64,000 bases of DNA, from the NCBI RefSeq assembly GCF_003865135.1, contig NZ_BHZC01000001.1, forward strand, positions 124,001 to 188,000. Direction: 5' to 3'. The notes beneath the pieces are model-generated. The model was not told the DNA's origin, ran no database searches, and saw only the letters and a program-made list of their open reading frames with translations. Source of the stretch: Streptomyces chrestomyceticus JCM 4735. GTDB taxonomy: Bacteria; Actinomycetota; Actinomycetes; Streptomycetales; Streptomycetaceae. This document shows, in pieces, positions 36,102 to 43,580 of the stretch (its first letter is position 1; each line of letters opens with the position of its first letter). The position numbers and the translations under genes were made by a program.

Positions 36102-37991
36102 GTGTCATTACCAAACAGTCCCTATGTCGGCCCCTCGTTCTTGGCGGTGGCCAACCCCGGGTTCGAGCAGGGCAGGGAGGGGTGGGAGTGGGGTGACGGC
36201 ACCGGTGTCGCCACCGGCCACCCGCATACCGGGCGCTCCCACGCCCACCTGGACGCCGGACGGGGGCGGCAGGTGAGGCAGGTGGTGACCGCGGCCGGGA
36301 AGGGCATGTACGACGTGTCCGCGTGGATCGCCGCGGGCGGGCCGCGTAGCGCGTTTCTCGTGCGGGTCAACGGCGCGCCGGCCGGTCAAGTCGACGTCGC
36401 GGAGCGCTCCTTCTACTCACGCCACACCGTTTCACGGGTCGCCCTGAGGGAGGGGGACCGGATGGAGATCGTGTTCACTTCCGGTGACGGTGACGCCTGG
36501 GTCGACGTCGACGACGTCATGCTGTCCCCCGCGGCTCCGGCCGATCCTCGGGTCACTTCCTCGGATCCCGTGCTGGTGGAGATGTTCGAGTGGGCCAAGC
36601 GCAAGGCCAACAGTTGGGTTCATGTGGCCGGTACCGTCGGGCCTCTCAACGTGGACGAGAGGCACCCCGGCGGGACCGGGTCCGCAGCCTATGCGCCGTC
36701 GTACTGGGCCGGCTACGCGCACCGGAGCGGCTACTACGCGCGCGACACCGCGCACCAGGTTGTCGGAGCCCAGATCCTGGGGCTGAGCGAAGAGAACAAG
36801 ACCATGCTGGGGTCTTTCGCTGCCTCGGCGGTCGCCGCACACGCGTACTACCCCGTGTGGTCGTTCAACTTCGACGCCCGGACGTATCTGAGCATCGACT
36901 ACCGCGGCGTCGACTCGTTCGTACGCGAGGTACCGGCGCCCTTCGAACTGGTGGAAAAGGCGGAACAGGCCTACCGGTGGAGCGGCGACGCCTTCTATGT
37001 CGACGATGCCATGTGGGACTTCTGCCGTCATGCCACCACGGAATTCGTCGAGGAGCACGACCGGCTCAAACCCAACGGCGTCGCCGAGGGTACGGGGCAA
37101 GGCATTTTCGAAGGGTCGGCCAGCTACAACGAGAGCGGCGGCGAGCAACTGGTGGAGGCCGGCGACGCGTTCGCCTCGCAGTATCGGGCCTACCTGGCCG
37201 CCTCTGCCCTCGCTTCGGCCCGCGGTGAGGAGGAGCAGGCGGCCCGGTACGCCGGCCTGGCCGCGGAACTGCGCAGGTACTTCCATCATGGCTGGGTCGC
37301 GAACCAGGGAGCCGCGATGACACGTGCCTACTCCCTCTCCGGTGACCCATTGTCCGGATGGGGCAGGGAGAACAGCTGGTTCATGCCCATGAAGCGCCTG
37401 CTGCTGCCCGGACCGCGTAACGACGCCTACCTCGACTACATCGACGAGATGGCCGAAGGTGTGGGTAAGCCGGTGAACATCGAGGCCATCACGTACCTGC
37501 CCGACACCTTCTTCGCCAACGACCGCGACCGGCAGGCGTGGAAGTGGATGCGTTATGTCTACGATCACCGCAACGACCGGCACCCCGTTGCCGCGCAGGG
37601 AATCAACGGTGACTACCCGGAGGTCGCGTTCACCCTCGTCTCACAGACCGTCGAGGGGCTGATGGGTTTCCGCCCGGACGCCCCGCGCAGCAGGGTGACC
37701 ACCCGCTCGCACCTGCCCCGTGGCGTCGACTGGGTACGGATCGACCGGGTCCCCGTCGGCGATGCCTACTTCGACGTGCGGCACGACGGCACCCATCGGT
37801 CCACGCTCACCAACGGCACGTCAAGGGTGTATGCATGGCAAGCGCGCTTCCCTGGTGACCATCACGCCGTCAGGACCGACGGCAGGCCGTACGAGATCGA
37901 GCGGAGGACCATTCACGGGAAGGTGCATACCTGCGTGAACGTCTGGGTGCCGCCGGGCGAGACCGCGGTCGTCGACATCGTCCGTGCATGA
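36102..37991 (+). CDS. Six-hairpin glycosidase-like protein with N-terminal beta-sandwich
   Basis: 629 residues from GTG 36102 (GAGAGGA ten bases upstream); the open frame extends upstream but has no start site. Residues ~10-145 form a carbohydrate-binding-like jelly-roll (LAVANPGFEQGREGWEWGDG…DAWVDVDDVMLSP). The rest looks like an (alpha/alpha)6 barrel of the six-hairpin class: APSYWAGYAHRSGYYARDTAHQV, GLSEENKTMLGSFAASA, VVAAHAYYPVWSF. There is no signal peptide, which is unusual for a polysaccharide enzyme. The substrate is unknown. Confidence 0.65.
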   Translation: MSLPNSPYVGPSFLAVANPGFEQGREGWEWGDGTGVATGHPHTGRSHAHLDAGRGRQVRQVVTAAGKGMYDVSAWIAAGGPRSAFLVRVNGAPAGQVDVAERSFYSRHTVSRVALREGDRMEIVFTSGDGDAWVDVDDVMLSPAAPADPRVTSSDPVLVEMFEWAKRKANSWVHVAGTVGPLNVDERHPGGTGSAAYAPSYWAGYAHRSGYYARDTAHQVVGAQILGLSEENKTMLGSFAASAVAAHAYYPVWSFNFDARTYLSIDYRGVDSFVREVPAPFELVEKAEQAYRWSGDAFYVDDAMWDFCRHATTEFVEEHDRLKPNGVAEGTGQGIFEGSASYNESGGEQLVEAGDAFASQYRAYLAASALASARGEEEQAARYAGLAAELRRYFHHGWVANQGAAMTRAYSLSGDPLSGWGRENSWFMPMKRLLLPGPRNDAYLDYIDEMAEGVGKPVNIEAITYLPDTFFANDRDRQAWKWMRYVYDHRNDRHPVAAQGINGDYPEVAFTLVSQTVEGLMGFRPDAPRSRVTTRSHLPRGVDWVRIDRVPVGDAYFDVRHDGTHRSTLTNGTSRVYAWQARFPGDHHAVRTDGRPYEIERRTIHGKVHTCVNVWVPPGETAVVDIVRA

Positions 37992-38049
37992 CCCGCTCAC
38001 CTCCAGGCGTGGTGGCGCGGCCCGCCAGTCCCGTGGGGGTGCCGGGCCT

Positions 38050-38101
38050 GGGGCCTTCACGCCGAATCCACCGAGTTACCGGGTCACCGGGTGAAGGCCC
38101 C
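38050..38101. terminator. Bidirectional terminator
   Basis: GGGGCCTTCAC (38050-38060) and GTGAAGGCCCC (38091-38101) are perfect 11-bp arms with a 30-base loop. It lies between the converging ends of the glycosidase-like gene (+) and the histone-like gene (-). Confidence 0.7.
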
Positions 38102-38150
38102 CACCGTGGTCGATGGGTGGTCAGGAGGGCTCAGAGGCCATCCTGATCGC

Positions 38151-38915
38151 TCAGACCGAGTACTGGCCGCGCCCCGGGCGCTTCAGCTGTCCTGCCTTGA
38201 CGGCGCGTTCCAGGGTGTTGCGCAGCGATTCGCGCTGGCCGGGGGTGTCTTCCCGGCCCAGCGCGGTGTTGATCTCGGCGGGGCGCATCGCGGCTCCGTG
38301 CTTCTGCAGGACGTTGAGAGCCGCGGTCAGAAGCGGCGAAGCCACCTTCGCGGACTCCTCGGTTGCCGGGGCAGCCGCTCGCGAACCGGCCGGGGCCTTC
38401 TTCTTGGCCGCCGGCTTGGACGTCCTCGGCTTCTTCGCAGCTTCCTCGGCCTTGTCCGTGGCCGACTTCTTCGCGGCTTCCCCGGCCTTGGCCGTGGCCG
38501 GCTTCTTCTCAGCTCCCCCAGCCTTGTCAGCGGCCGGCTTCTTGCCGGCAGCGGTGGCCCGGGGAGCCTTTCCGGCAGCCTTCTTGGCGGGGGTGCGGGG
38601 CTGAGGCACCGTGGCGGCGGCTTCGTCGGCCGGAGCAGGCGCCTCGGACTGTGCCTGCGAGTCCTTCTCGGGCGTGTCGCCGGCCGGTTCCGGTTCCGGC
38701 TGCTTGCCGCCCACCAATGTCGTGGCGGGACCGGGCGGGATGGTGCCAGTCAGTACCCGCAGGTGCTGGAGGGCCTGCCGCGCCGCTGACAGGCGCTGCT
38801 CGGCCTCCTGGAGTTCCTTGCGCAGCGACTCCTCACGTGCGGACAGTTCCGGCAACTGGCGTTCGAGGTCGTTGATGGCCTGCTGGAGGGCGGATGTTTC
38901 GACGCTAGAAGTCAC
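38151..38915 (-). CDS. Coiled-coil protein with histone-H1-like Lys/Ala region and winged-helix end
   Basis: 254 residues from GTG 38915 with GAAGGA upstream. The N-terminal ~50 residues are a coiled coil (LQQAINDLERQLPELSAREESLRKELQEAEQRLSAARQ). The middle is a Lys/Ala/Pro-rich repeat run (AKKAAGKAPRATAAGKKPAADKAGGAEKKPATAKAGEAAKKSA) like histone H1 tails. The C-terminal ~60 residues (SPLLTAALNVLQKHGAAMRPAEINTALGRED… KRPGRGQYSV) look like a small winged helix. Probably a nucleoid-associated or DNA-binding regulator. It converges on the glycosidase gene. Confidence 0.7.
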   Translation of the reverse strand: MTSSVETSALQQAINDLERQLPELSAREESLRKELQEAEQRLSAARQALQHLRVLTGTIPPGPATTLVGGKQPEPEPAGDTPEKDSQAQSEAPAPADEAAATVPQPRTPAKKAAGKAPRATAAGKKPAADKAGGAEKKPATAKAGEAAKKSATDKAEEAAKKPRTSKPAAKKKAPAGSRAAAPATEESAKVASPLLTAALNVLQKHGAAMRPAEINTALGREDTPGQRESLRNTLERAVKAGQLKRPGRGQYSV

Positions 38916-39109
38916 CTGGTGTCCTTCGGTCGGTGCCTGACAGTGATCCAGTCACCGTACGCGTCTTCCGCACCGTTGGGATCCCACCGTGCGCAATGTC
39001 GGATCTCGACGGCCTCTGTTCTTGAGCTCGGGAAGGAGGGTTGTCCCCGGCTCGTGGTGCCGGAACGTACGTGTCTGCCGGGTACGTGAAAAGCCCCGTT
39101 GAGCGTTTG

Positions 39110-39874
39110 CTACAGGTTGACGCCGCCGGTGACGTCGACCTTTGCGCCGGTGATCCAGCGGGCATCGTCGGACGCCAGAAAGGCGACCGCGTCGGCGATG
39201 TCCGGGACCTGGCCGATCCGGCCGAGGGCAGTACGGCTGATATTGCGCTCCAGGGTCGCCGGGTCGGACAGCGCATCGGCAGTCATGTCAGTGCGGGTGA
39301 ATCCGACCACGACGGAGTTGACGGTGATGCCTCGGGGGCCGAGATGCTTGGCCAGGGTGTGGCTGAACACGTCGAGTGCGCCCTTGGTGAGCGGGTAGCC
39401 GATGCCGTGATCCGAGGCGAGACGGGTGGAGACGGAGGAGATGTTGACGATCCGGCCGCCGTCGCGCAATCGTGGCAGCAGGCGCTGAGTGAGGAAGAAC
39501 GGTGCCTTGACGTTGACGGCGACCATCTGGTCGAACTCCTCGGGAGTGAGCACCTCGATCGGCCGCCCCATGAAGTTGAGTCCCGCGTTGTGCACCAGGA
39601 TGTCGAGCATCGATTCCCCGTGTGCGCGCAGTCCGCTCTCCAGCCCGGTCACGAGTGTGTCCACGTCGCCGGGAACGCCCAGCTCGGCGCCTACGGTGAA
39701 GGCCCGGCCGCCGGCCTCGGCGATGGACGCGGCGGTTTCCTCGGCCGTCGTCCGGTTGCTGCCGTAGTGCACGGCGACCAAAGCGCCGTCCCGGGCCAGG
39801 CGTTCGGCGATGCCTCGTCCGATGCCCCGGCTGCTGCCGGTGACCAGTGCGACCTTTCCGCTGAGATGTGTCAC
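39110..39874 (-). CDS. Short-chain dehydrogenase/reductase
   Basis: 254 residues from GTG 39874, which has AGGAG six bases upstream; an ATG at 40120 in the same frame belongs to a different gene fragment. Rossmann site VALVTGSSRGIGRGIAERLARDGALVAVHYG, NAG motif VHNAGLNFMG, active site ISSVSTRLASDHGIGYPLTKGAL with Ser…Tyr-x-x-x-Lys, and a C-terminal WITGAKVDVTGGVNL. A complete classical SDR, probably reducing a keto group with NADPH. The upstream methyltransferase fragment is joined in frame. Confidence 0.88.
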   Translation of the reverse strand: MTHLSGKVALVTGSSRGIGRGIAERLARDGALVAVHYGSNRTTAEETAASIAEAGGRAFTVGAELGVPGDVDTLVTGLESGLRAHGESMLDILVHNAGLNFMGRPIEVLTPEEFDQMVAVNVKAPFFLTQRLLPRLRDGGRIVNISSVSTRLASDHGIGYPLTKGALDVFSHTLAKHLGPRGITVNSVVVGFTRTDMTADALSDPATLERNISRTALGRIGQVPDIADAVAFLASDDARWITGAKVDVTGGVNL

Positions 39875-40120
39875 ATGCGCTCCTCGATCGATCGTGGTGA
39901 TCAGGAACCCCTTGGTCGTATCGCGGATGTGACCCAGGGAGTCGGGCTCGGCATTGTCGTTCATGACATAGCCGCCGATGCGTAGTTGCGGCGCGACGAG
40001 TTCGATGACTTGGCGGGCGAACGAGGGCTCGGTCCCGAGCCGACCGTCGATCAGGGCGAAGTCGACCGGACCGCCGAGATCGCACAGGGTGGTGCGTGCA
40101 TCACCTTCGCGGATGTCCAC
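39875..40120 (-). pseudogene. O-methyltransferase C-terminal fragment, in frame with the SDR
   Basis: The frame from ATG 40120 reads DIREGDARTTLCDLGGPVDFALIDG…FARQVIELVAPQLRIGGYVMNDNAEPDSLGHIRDTTKGF, the typical Asp-rich end of class-I SAM O-methyltransferases. It then runs without a stop into the SDR. The first two-thirds of the methyltransferase, including the SAM-binding glycine motif, are missing. Either a remnant or, less likely, a translated fusion of 336 residues. Confidence 0.6.
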
Positions 40121-40315
40121 GGCGTTCTCGGCATGAGCGGATGTCCTCTCTGCACGGCGGGTGCCAAGGAGCCGCAGGGATGTCCCTAGGAATCCGGGTG
40201 CTTTCCGGACGTCTGGGCCGGGTGGTCAGTAAGGTCAGGCTAATCTGGCTGGCTGGCGGCAGGTGGCCAATCATGACCGTGAAACGGCCACGTTTCCCAC
40301 TGCGGGAGGGGACTT

Positions 40316-41089
40316 GTGCACGCTGACCGCTCATCGGACGCTACGGCCGGCAGTCTCCCGCTGCCGGTCGTGACCCGCGCGCAGGTCGATCAGGGCACCC
40401 GGTTGGCCTACCACCGCCATCCGCATCACCTGATCGTGTGGGCGACGAGCGCGACCGTCACGGTGCGCACCGACGCCCGGGACCGGCTCGTGCCGCCGGC
40501 CCATGCGCTCTGGCTGCCCGCCGGCACACCGCACGCCTTGGACGTGCTCCAGCCCGGCAACTCCTGCACCGTCGCCGTCGACACCGTCCGCTGTCCGATC
40601 ACCTGGTCGGAGCCCGTCGGCATCGTCGTCACTCCCCTGGTGCGTGAACTGATCGTCCACCTGGACCGCAACCCACATCCCGGCCCCACGCGGACCAGCG
40701 TCGAAGCACTCCTGCTCGACCTGCTCGAACCCACCGCCGGCACCCGCCTTCATGTGCCGCTGCCCACCGACCCCCGCATACGGACCATCGCCGATGCGCT
40801 GATCGCGAACCCGGCCGACCGGCGCGACCTCGCCGCCTGGGGCCACGAAGTCGGCGCGGGCGTGCGGACCCTCACCCGGCTGTTCTCGAACGAAACCGGA
40901 ATGACGTTCGCCCGCTGGCGCACCCACGCCCGCATGCGCGCAGCCCTGACCCACCTCGCCCGAGGCGTCTCCGTCGGAGCTACCGCCCGTGCAGTCGGGT
41001 ACCGCAAACCCGGCGCATTCAGCGATGCGTTCGCCCGTGTGACCGGTCAGGCCCCAAGCGCGTGGCTGCCGCTGGAGAGGGAGAATTGA
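40316..41089 (+). CDS. AraC-family transcriptional regulator
   Basis: 257 residues from GTG 40316 with GGGAGGGG upstream. An N-terminal cupin-like sensor (TRLAYHRHPHHLIVWATSATVTVRTDARDRLVPPAHALWLPAGTPHALDV) and a C-terminal AraC HTH pair (AAWGHEVGAGVRTLTRLFSNETGMTFARWRTHARMRAALTHLARGVSVGATARAVGYRKPGAFSDAFARVTGQAPSAW). It lies divergent to the SDR unit (239 bp away, with the methyltransferase fragment between) and may regulate it. Confidence 0.85.
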   Translation: MHADRSSDATAGSLPLPVVTRAQVDQGTRLAYHRHPHHLIVWATSATVTVRTDARDRLVPPAHALWLPAGTPHALDVLQPGNSCTVAVDTVRCPITWSEPVGIVVTPLVRELIVHLDRNPHPGPTRTSVEALLLDLLEPTAGTRLHVPLPTDPRIRTIADALIANPADRRDLAAWGHEVGAGVRTLTRLFSNETGMTFARWRTHARMRAALTHLARGVSVGATARAVGYRKPGAFSDAFARVTGQAPSAWLPLEREN

Positions 41090-41129
41090 TGCCTGTCCGA
41101 GGGGCTTTCACCACACCTCTGCCAGGCGG

Positions 41130-42215
41130 TCACTGAGCTCCGGCGAGGCGGCGCTGTTCGAGATAGATGCCGGTGAAGACCGCGACCTTGGCCCGCAGGA
41201 CCCAGGGGTCGAAGGGCTTGCCGATGTAGTCGACGGCGTAGCCCCGTGCGGAGTGTTCGGGGTCGGTGCCCATGGCGGTGAGGAAGATGATGGGCACGTC
41301 GCGGGTGCGGGGACGTCGTTTGATGTGGGCGGCGGTCTCGTAACCGTCCATGTCCGGCATCTGGACATCCATGATGATCACGGCGAAGTCGTCCTGGTCG
41401 AGGAGGGCTTTGAGCGCTTCGCGGCCGGAGGAGGCGACGACCAGTTCCTGGTCGAGGGTGGACAGGACCGCCGTCATGGCCAGCAGATTGTCCGGCTGGT
41501 CGTCGACGACGAGGACCTTGGGCATGGCCTGCGGGGCCGCGGGGGTCATCGCGGCGACGGCCTGGACCTGTTCGACCGCCTCCAGTTGCCGTTCCAGCAG
41601 GGTGCAGCGCTGTTCGGCGTCGTCCCGGCGCTGCTGCGCCTCGCCGAGCTGGGCTGACAGGCGGGTGACCTCGTCCTGCAACTGATCACGTTCACGCAGC
41701 AGGTCGGTGACGTCCGGGCTGGCCGCGGCCAGGCGTTCGGCCCGTTCTCGTTCCGCGTTCCACTCCGCCTCCAACTGGTGCAGGCGCACCTCCAGGTCGG
41801 CGATCCGGTGTTTACGGTCCAGCAACGCGTCGTCCAGCGCGTCGCCGCGGGCGGTGGAACGGCGGGAGACGCGGTCGGCCTCGGCGAGCTGCTGCTCAAG
41901 CACTTCCACGGCGTGGCGGGGCGAAGCGCTGGTCTCGACGGCTGCCCGGTGCAGACGGCGCACCAGGTCGATGGCCTCCGGGGTGGCGGCCATGCCGCGG
42001 TGTTCGGCGACGTCGGTGAACAGGTCCATCACCACCTCCCACGGCGGGACGCGGGTGCCGTTGAGGTAACGGGAGAACGTGCCGGCATCACGTACGCGGC
42101 GGGCCGCGTAGCGGCGGACCGAGACACCCATGCTCTCGAACAGCTCCCGCAGCGCCATGGCCAGCGCACGCGACTCCGGTGTCAGTCCCTCGGCGAGGGG
42201 ACGCAGCTCACCCAC
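41130..42215 (-). CDS. Response regulator with N-terminal HTH-like domain and long coiled coil
   Basis: 361 residues from GTG 42215, with GGGAG five bases upstream; GTG 42236 is a worse start. The N-terminal ~90 residues resemble a helical XRE-type domain (LRELFESMGVSVRRYAARRVRDAGTFSRYLNGTRVPPWEVVMDLF), then ~120 residues of heptad-rich coiled coil (AEADRVSRRSTARGDALDDALLDRKHRIADLEVRL…), then a CheY-like receiver at ~231-350 with phospho-acceptor D283 in IIMDVQMPDMDGYE and a GKPFDP end. No output domain follows. Start overlaps the stop of the small membrane gene, so both are coupled. Confidence 0.75.
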   Translation of the reverse strand: MGELRPLAEGLTPESRALAMALRELFESMGVSVRRYAARRVRDAGTFSRYLNGTRVPPWEVVMDLFTDVAEHRGMAATPEAIDLVRRLHRAAVETSASPRHAVEVLEQQLAEADRVSRRSTARGDALDDALLDRKHRIADLEVRLHQLEAEWNAERERAERLAAASPDVTDLLRERDQLQDEVTRLSAQLGEAQQRRDDAEQRCTLLERQLEAVEQVQAVAAMTPAAPQAMPKVLVVDDQPDNLLAMTAVLSTLDQELVVASSGREALKALLDQDDFAVIIMDVQMPDMDGYETAAHIKRRPRTRDVPIIFLTAMGTDPEHSARGYAVDYIGKPFDPWVLRAKVAVFTGIYLEQRRLAGAQ

Positions 42216-42450
42216 GGGCACTCCCGCCCTTCGCACGTGCCTCGCGCACGGCCGGCCTGCCGCGGACGGTGTCCGGGGCGATCACCTGGTTGACCACCGG
42301 CACCGCCCCACCAGCAGCGGCGAGACCGGCGAGCACCCCGCCCACCGTCCCGTTGCCCGCCGACACAGACAGCAGGCCGACGCACACACCGGCCAGCGCC
42401 GACAGCAACAACACCAGCGCCGCCCTCACCGACACAAGCGAACGATCCAT
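42208..42450 (-). CDS. Small membrane protein coupled to a response regulator
   Basis: 80 residues from ATG 42450. One or two hydrophobic segments (AALVLLLSALAGVCVGLLS and VGGVLAGLAAAGGAVPVVNQVI) and a basic C-terminal tail (RGRPAVREARAKGGSARG). Its stop overlaps the GTG of the response regulator by 8 bp, so the two are translationally coupled. It may be a sensor or membrane anchor for the regulator. Upstream lie a 15-bp palindrome and short tandem repeats. Confidence 0.6.
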   Translation of the reverse strand: MDRSLVSVRAALVLLLSALAGVCVGLLSVSAGNGTVGGVLAGLAAAGGAVPVVNQVIAPDTVRGRPAVREARAKGGSARG

Positions 42451-42656
42451 CGAACCTGCCCTCCCTCTCCCCTGCCGGACACCGGCTGGGACAGCGCGCC
42501 CCGGTTGGGCCCGCTGTGCGATGAGCCACACCATGGCGTCAGGCGGATCCGTTGCGCCAGGTAATCGAAGAACCGGCAACATTCCAGTGCTGTTGCCGCC
42601 TGCGCCGGAGCGTCCGCAACACTCGGAAGCGCAGGTCATGCCTGGTGCGGTGGGCG

Positions 42657-42671
42657 GTGTTGCGGCAACAC
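42657..42671. promoter_or_regulatory. Palindrome GTGTTG-CGG-CAACAC
   Basis: Perfect 6-bp arms around CGG, 207 bp upstream of the small membrane protein start. Partial copies (GTGCTGTTGCCGC, GTCCGCAACAC) lie at about 42587 and 42611. Possible regulator site. The 42451-42799 stretch has no gene. Confidence 0.45.
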
Positions 42672-42691
42672 GGCGGCCGACGGTGCCGGGC

Positions 42692-42768
42692 GGCGCTTCG
42701 GGGCACCGAATGCGCCCGGCAGCGCTTCGGGCACTGAATGCGCCGGACGGCGCTGCGGGTTTGCGGGC
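42692..42768. repeat. Short tandem repeats of about 30 bp
   Basis: Two near-copies of GGCGCTTCGGGGCACCGAAT with TGCGCC(C/G)G starting at 42692 and 42722, then a partial third (GGCGCTGCGGG). They lie between the response-regulator cluster and the toxin-antitoxin pair. Confidence 0.45.
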
Positions 42769-42799
42769 ACTGCGGGCGCCGTAGCGGCAGGCCCGGCGG

Positions 42800-43171
42800 T
42801 CAGATCCGCCAGGAGCGGATGCGGTCGGCCGCGTCGTAGCCGTCGACGTGACCGGCGTGGAGGTCACGGGCGAGGTCGATCAGCGCGCCGTACGGCGGGT
42901 CGATCCCCTCCCCCGCGGCGTCCATGTACGACACGGCGACCGCGGCACCGTACAGGGCGTTGCGGGCCGGGAGGGGACGCAGCCGGATGATGGTGTGCAT
43001 GAGGGCGGCCGCGCGCCAGGCATTGTCGACGGCGACGCCGACCTGCGGGGTGTTGACGCGATGACGCGCGACCGCCGCCACGAGGCTGGAGAAGTCGTGG
43101 ACCGAGGGGTGCTTGGGCAACACCTCCGCCTGGCGTTCGAGCAGCCAGCGGAGGTCGATGTGCAGCTCCAC
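42800..43171 (-). CDS. Fic-type toxin of a toxin-antitoxin pair
   Basis: 123 residues from GTG 43171. Sequence follows the Streptomyces 'fic family toxin' group: DLRWLLERQAEVLPKHPSVHDFSSLVAAVARHRVN, then AWRAAALMHTIIRLRPLPARNALYGAAVAVSYMDAAGEGIDPPYGALIDL. RPLPARN stands where canonical Fic/Doc proteins have HPFxxGN, so the catalytic His is replaced by Arg; AMPylation or Doc-type kinase activity is doubtful. It begins 1 bp after the RHH antitoxin gene. Confidence 0.7.
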   Translation of the reverse strand: MELHIDLRWLLERQAEVLPKHPSVHDFSSLVAAVARHRVNTPQVGVAVDNAWRAAALMHTIIRLRPLPARNALYGAAVAVSYMDAAGEGIDPPYGALIDLARDLHAGHVDGYDAADRIRSWRI

Positions 43172-43172
43172 C

Positions 43173-43430
43173 TCAGGCCGCCCGGCCCGGAGAATCACCG
43201 GCGTCCAGGCCGGCGGGGGCGTCGTCCGGGAAGGCCGCGTCGAAGGCGTCGGCGTTCTGGGCGACGAACCGCCGGAAGAGATCCGCGGCACTTTCGAGGC
43301 GGGGGTCGCGGACCGCGTTGCGCGCGGCCTCGGTGATCAGCGCGGTCACCGTGGTGCCCTCGGCCTCCGCCCGCTCCTGCAACTGGGCGTGCAGTTCTTC
43401 GGGGACCCGGATGGTCACTGGCTTCGACAT
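43173..43430 (-). CDS. RHH (CopG-like) antitoxin
   Basis: 85 residues from ATG 43430. The N-terminal ribbon-helix-helix (MSKPVTIRVPEELHAQLQERAEAEGTTVTALITEAARNA) binds DNA as a dimer; the C-terminal acidic tail (RRFVAQNADAFDAAFPDDAP) would wrap the toxin. It precedes the Fic-type toxin by 1 bp. Together a typical type-II pair. Confidence 0.78.
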   Translation of the reverse strand: MSKPVTIRVPEELHAQLQERAEAEGTTVTALITEAARNAVRDPRLESAADLFRRFVAQNADAFDAAFPDDAPAGLDAGDSPGRAA

Positions 43431-43580
43431 ACCCCGACCGTACAGCAGGGCGTACAGCATGGGAGCGGAACCAGGGAACCGAGGGGACTCACCGTGTCGG
43501 CTCCGCGAGCCGCACAGGCTTGGCGCTGTTCAGGCATTCGGGCGGAGGCTGCGCACTAGGCTTCTCCGTGTGCTCGGTCG

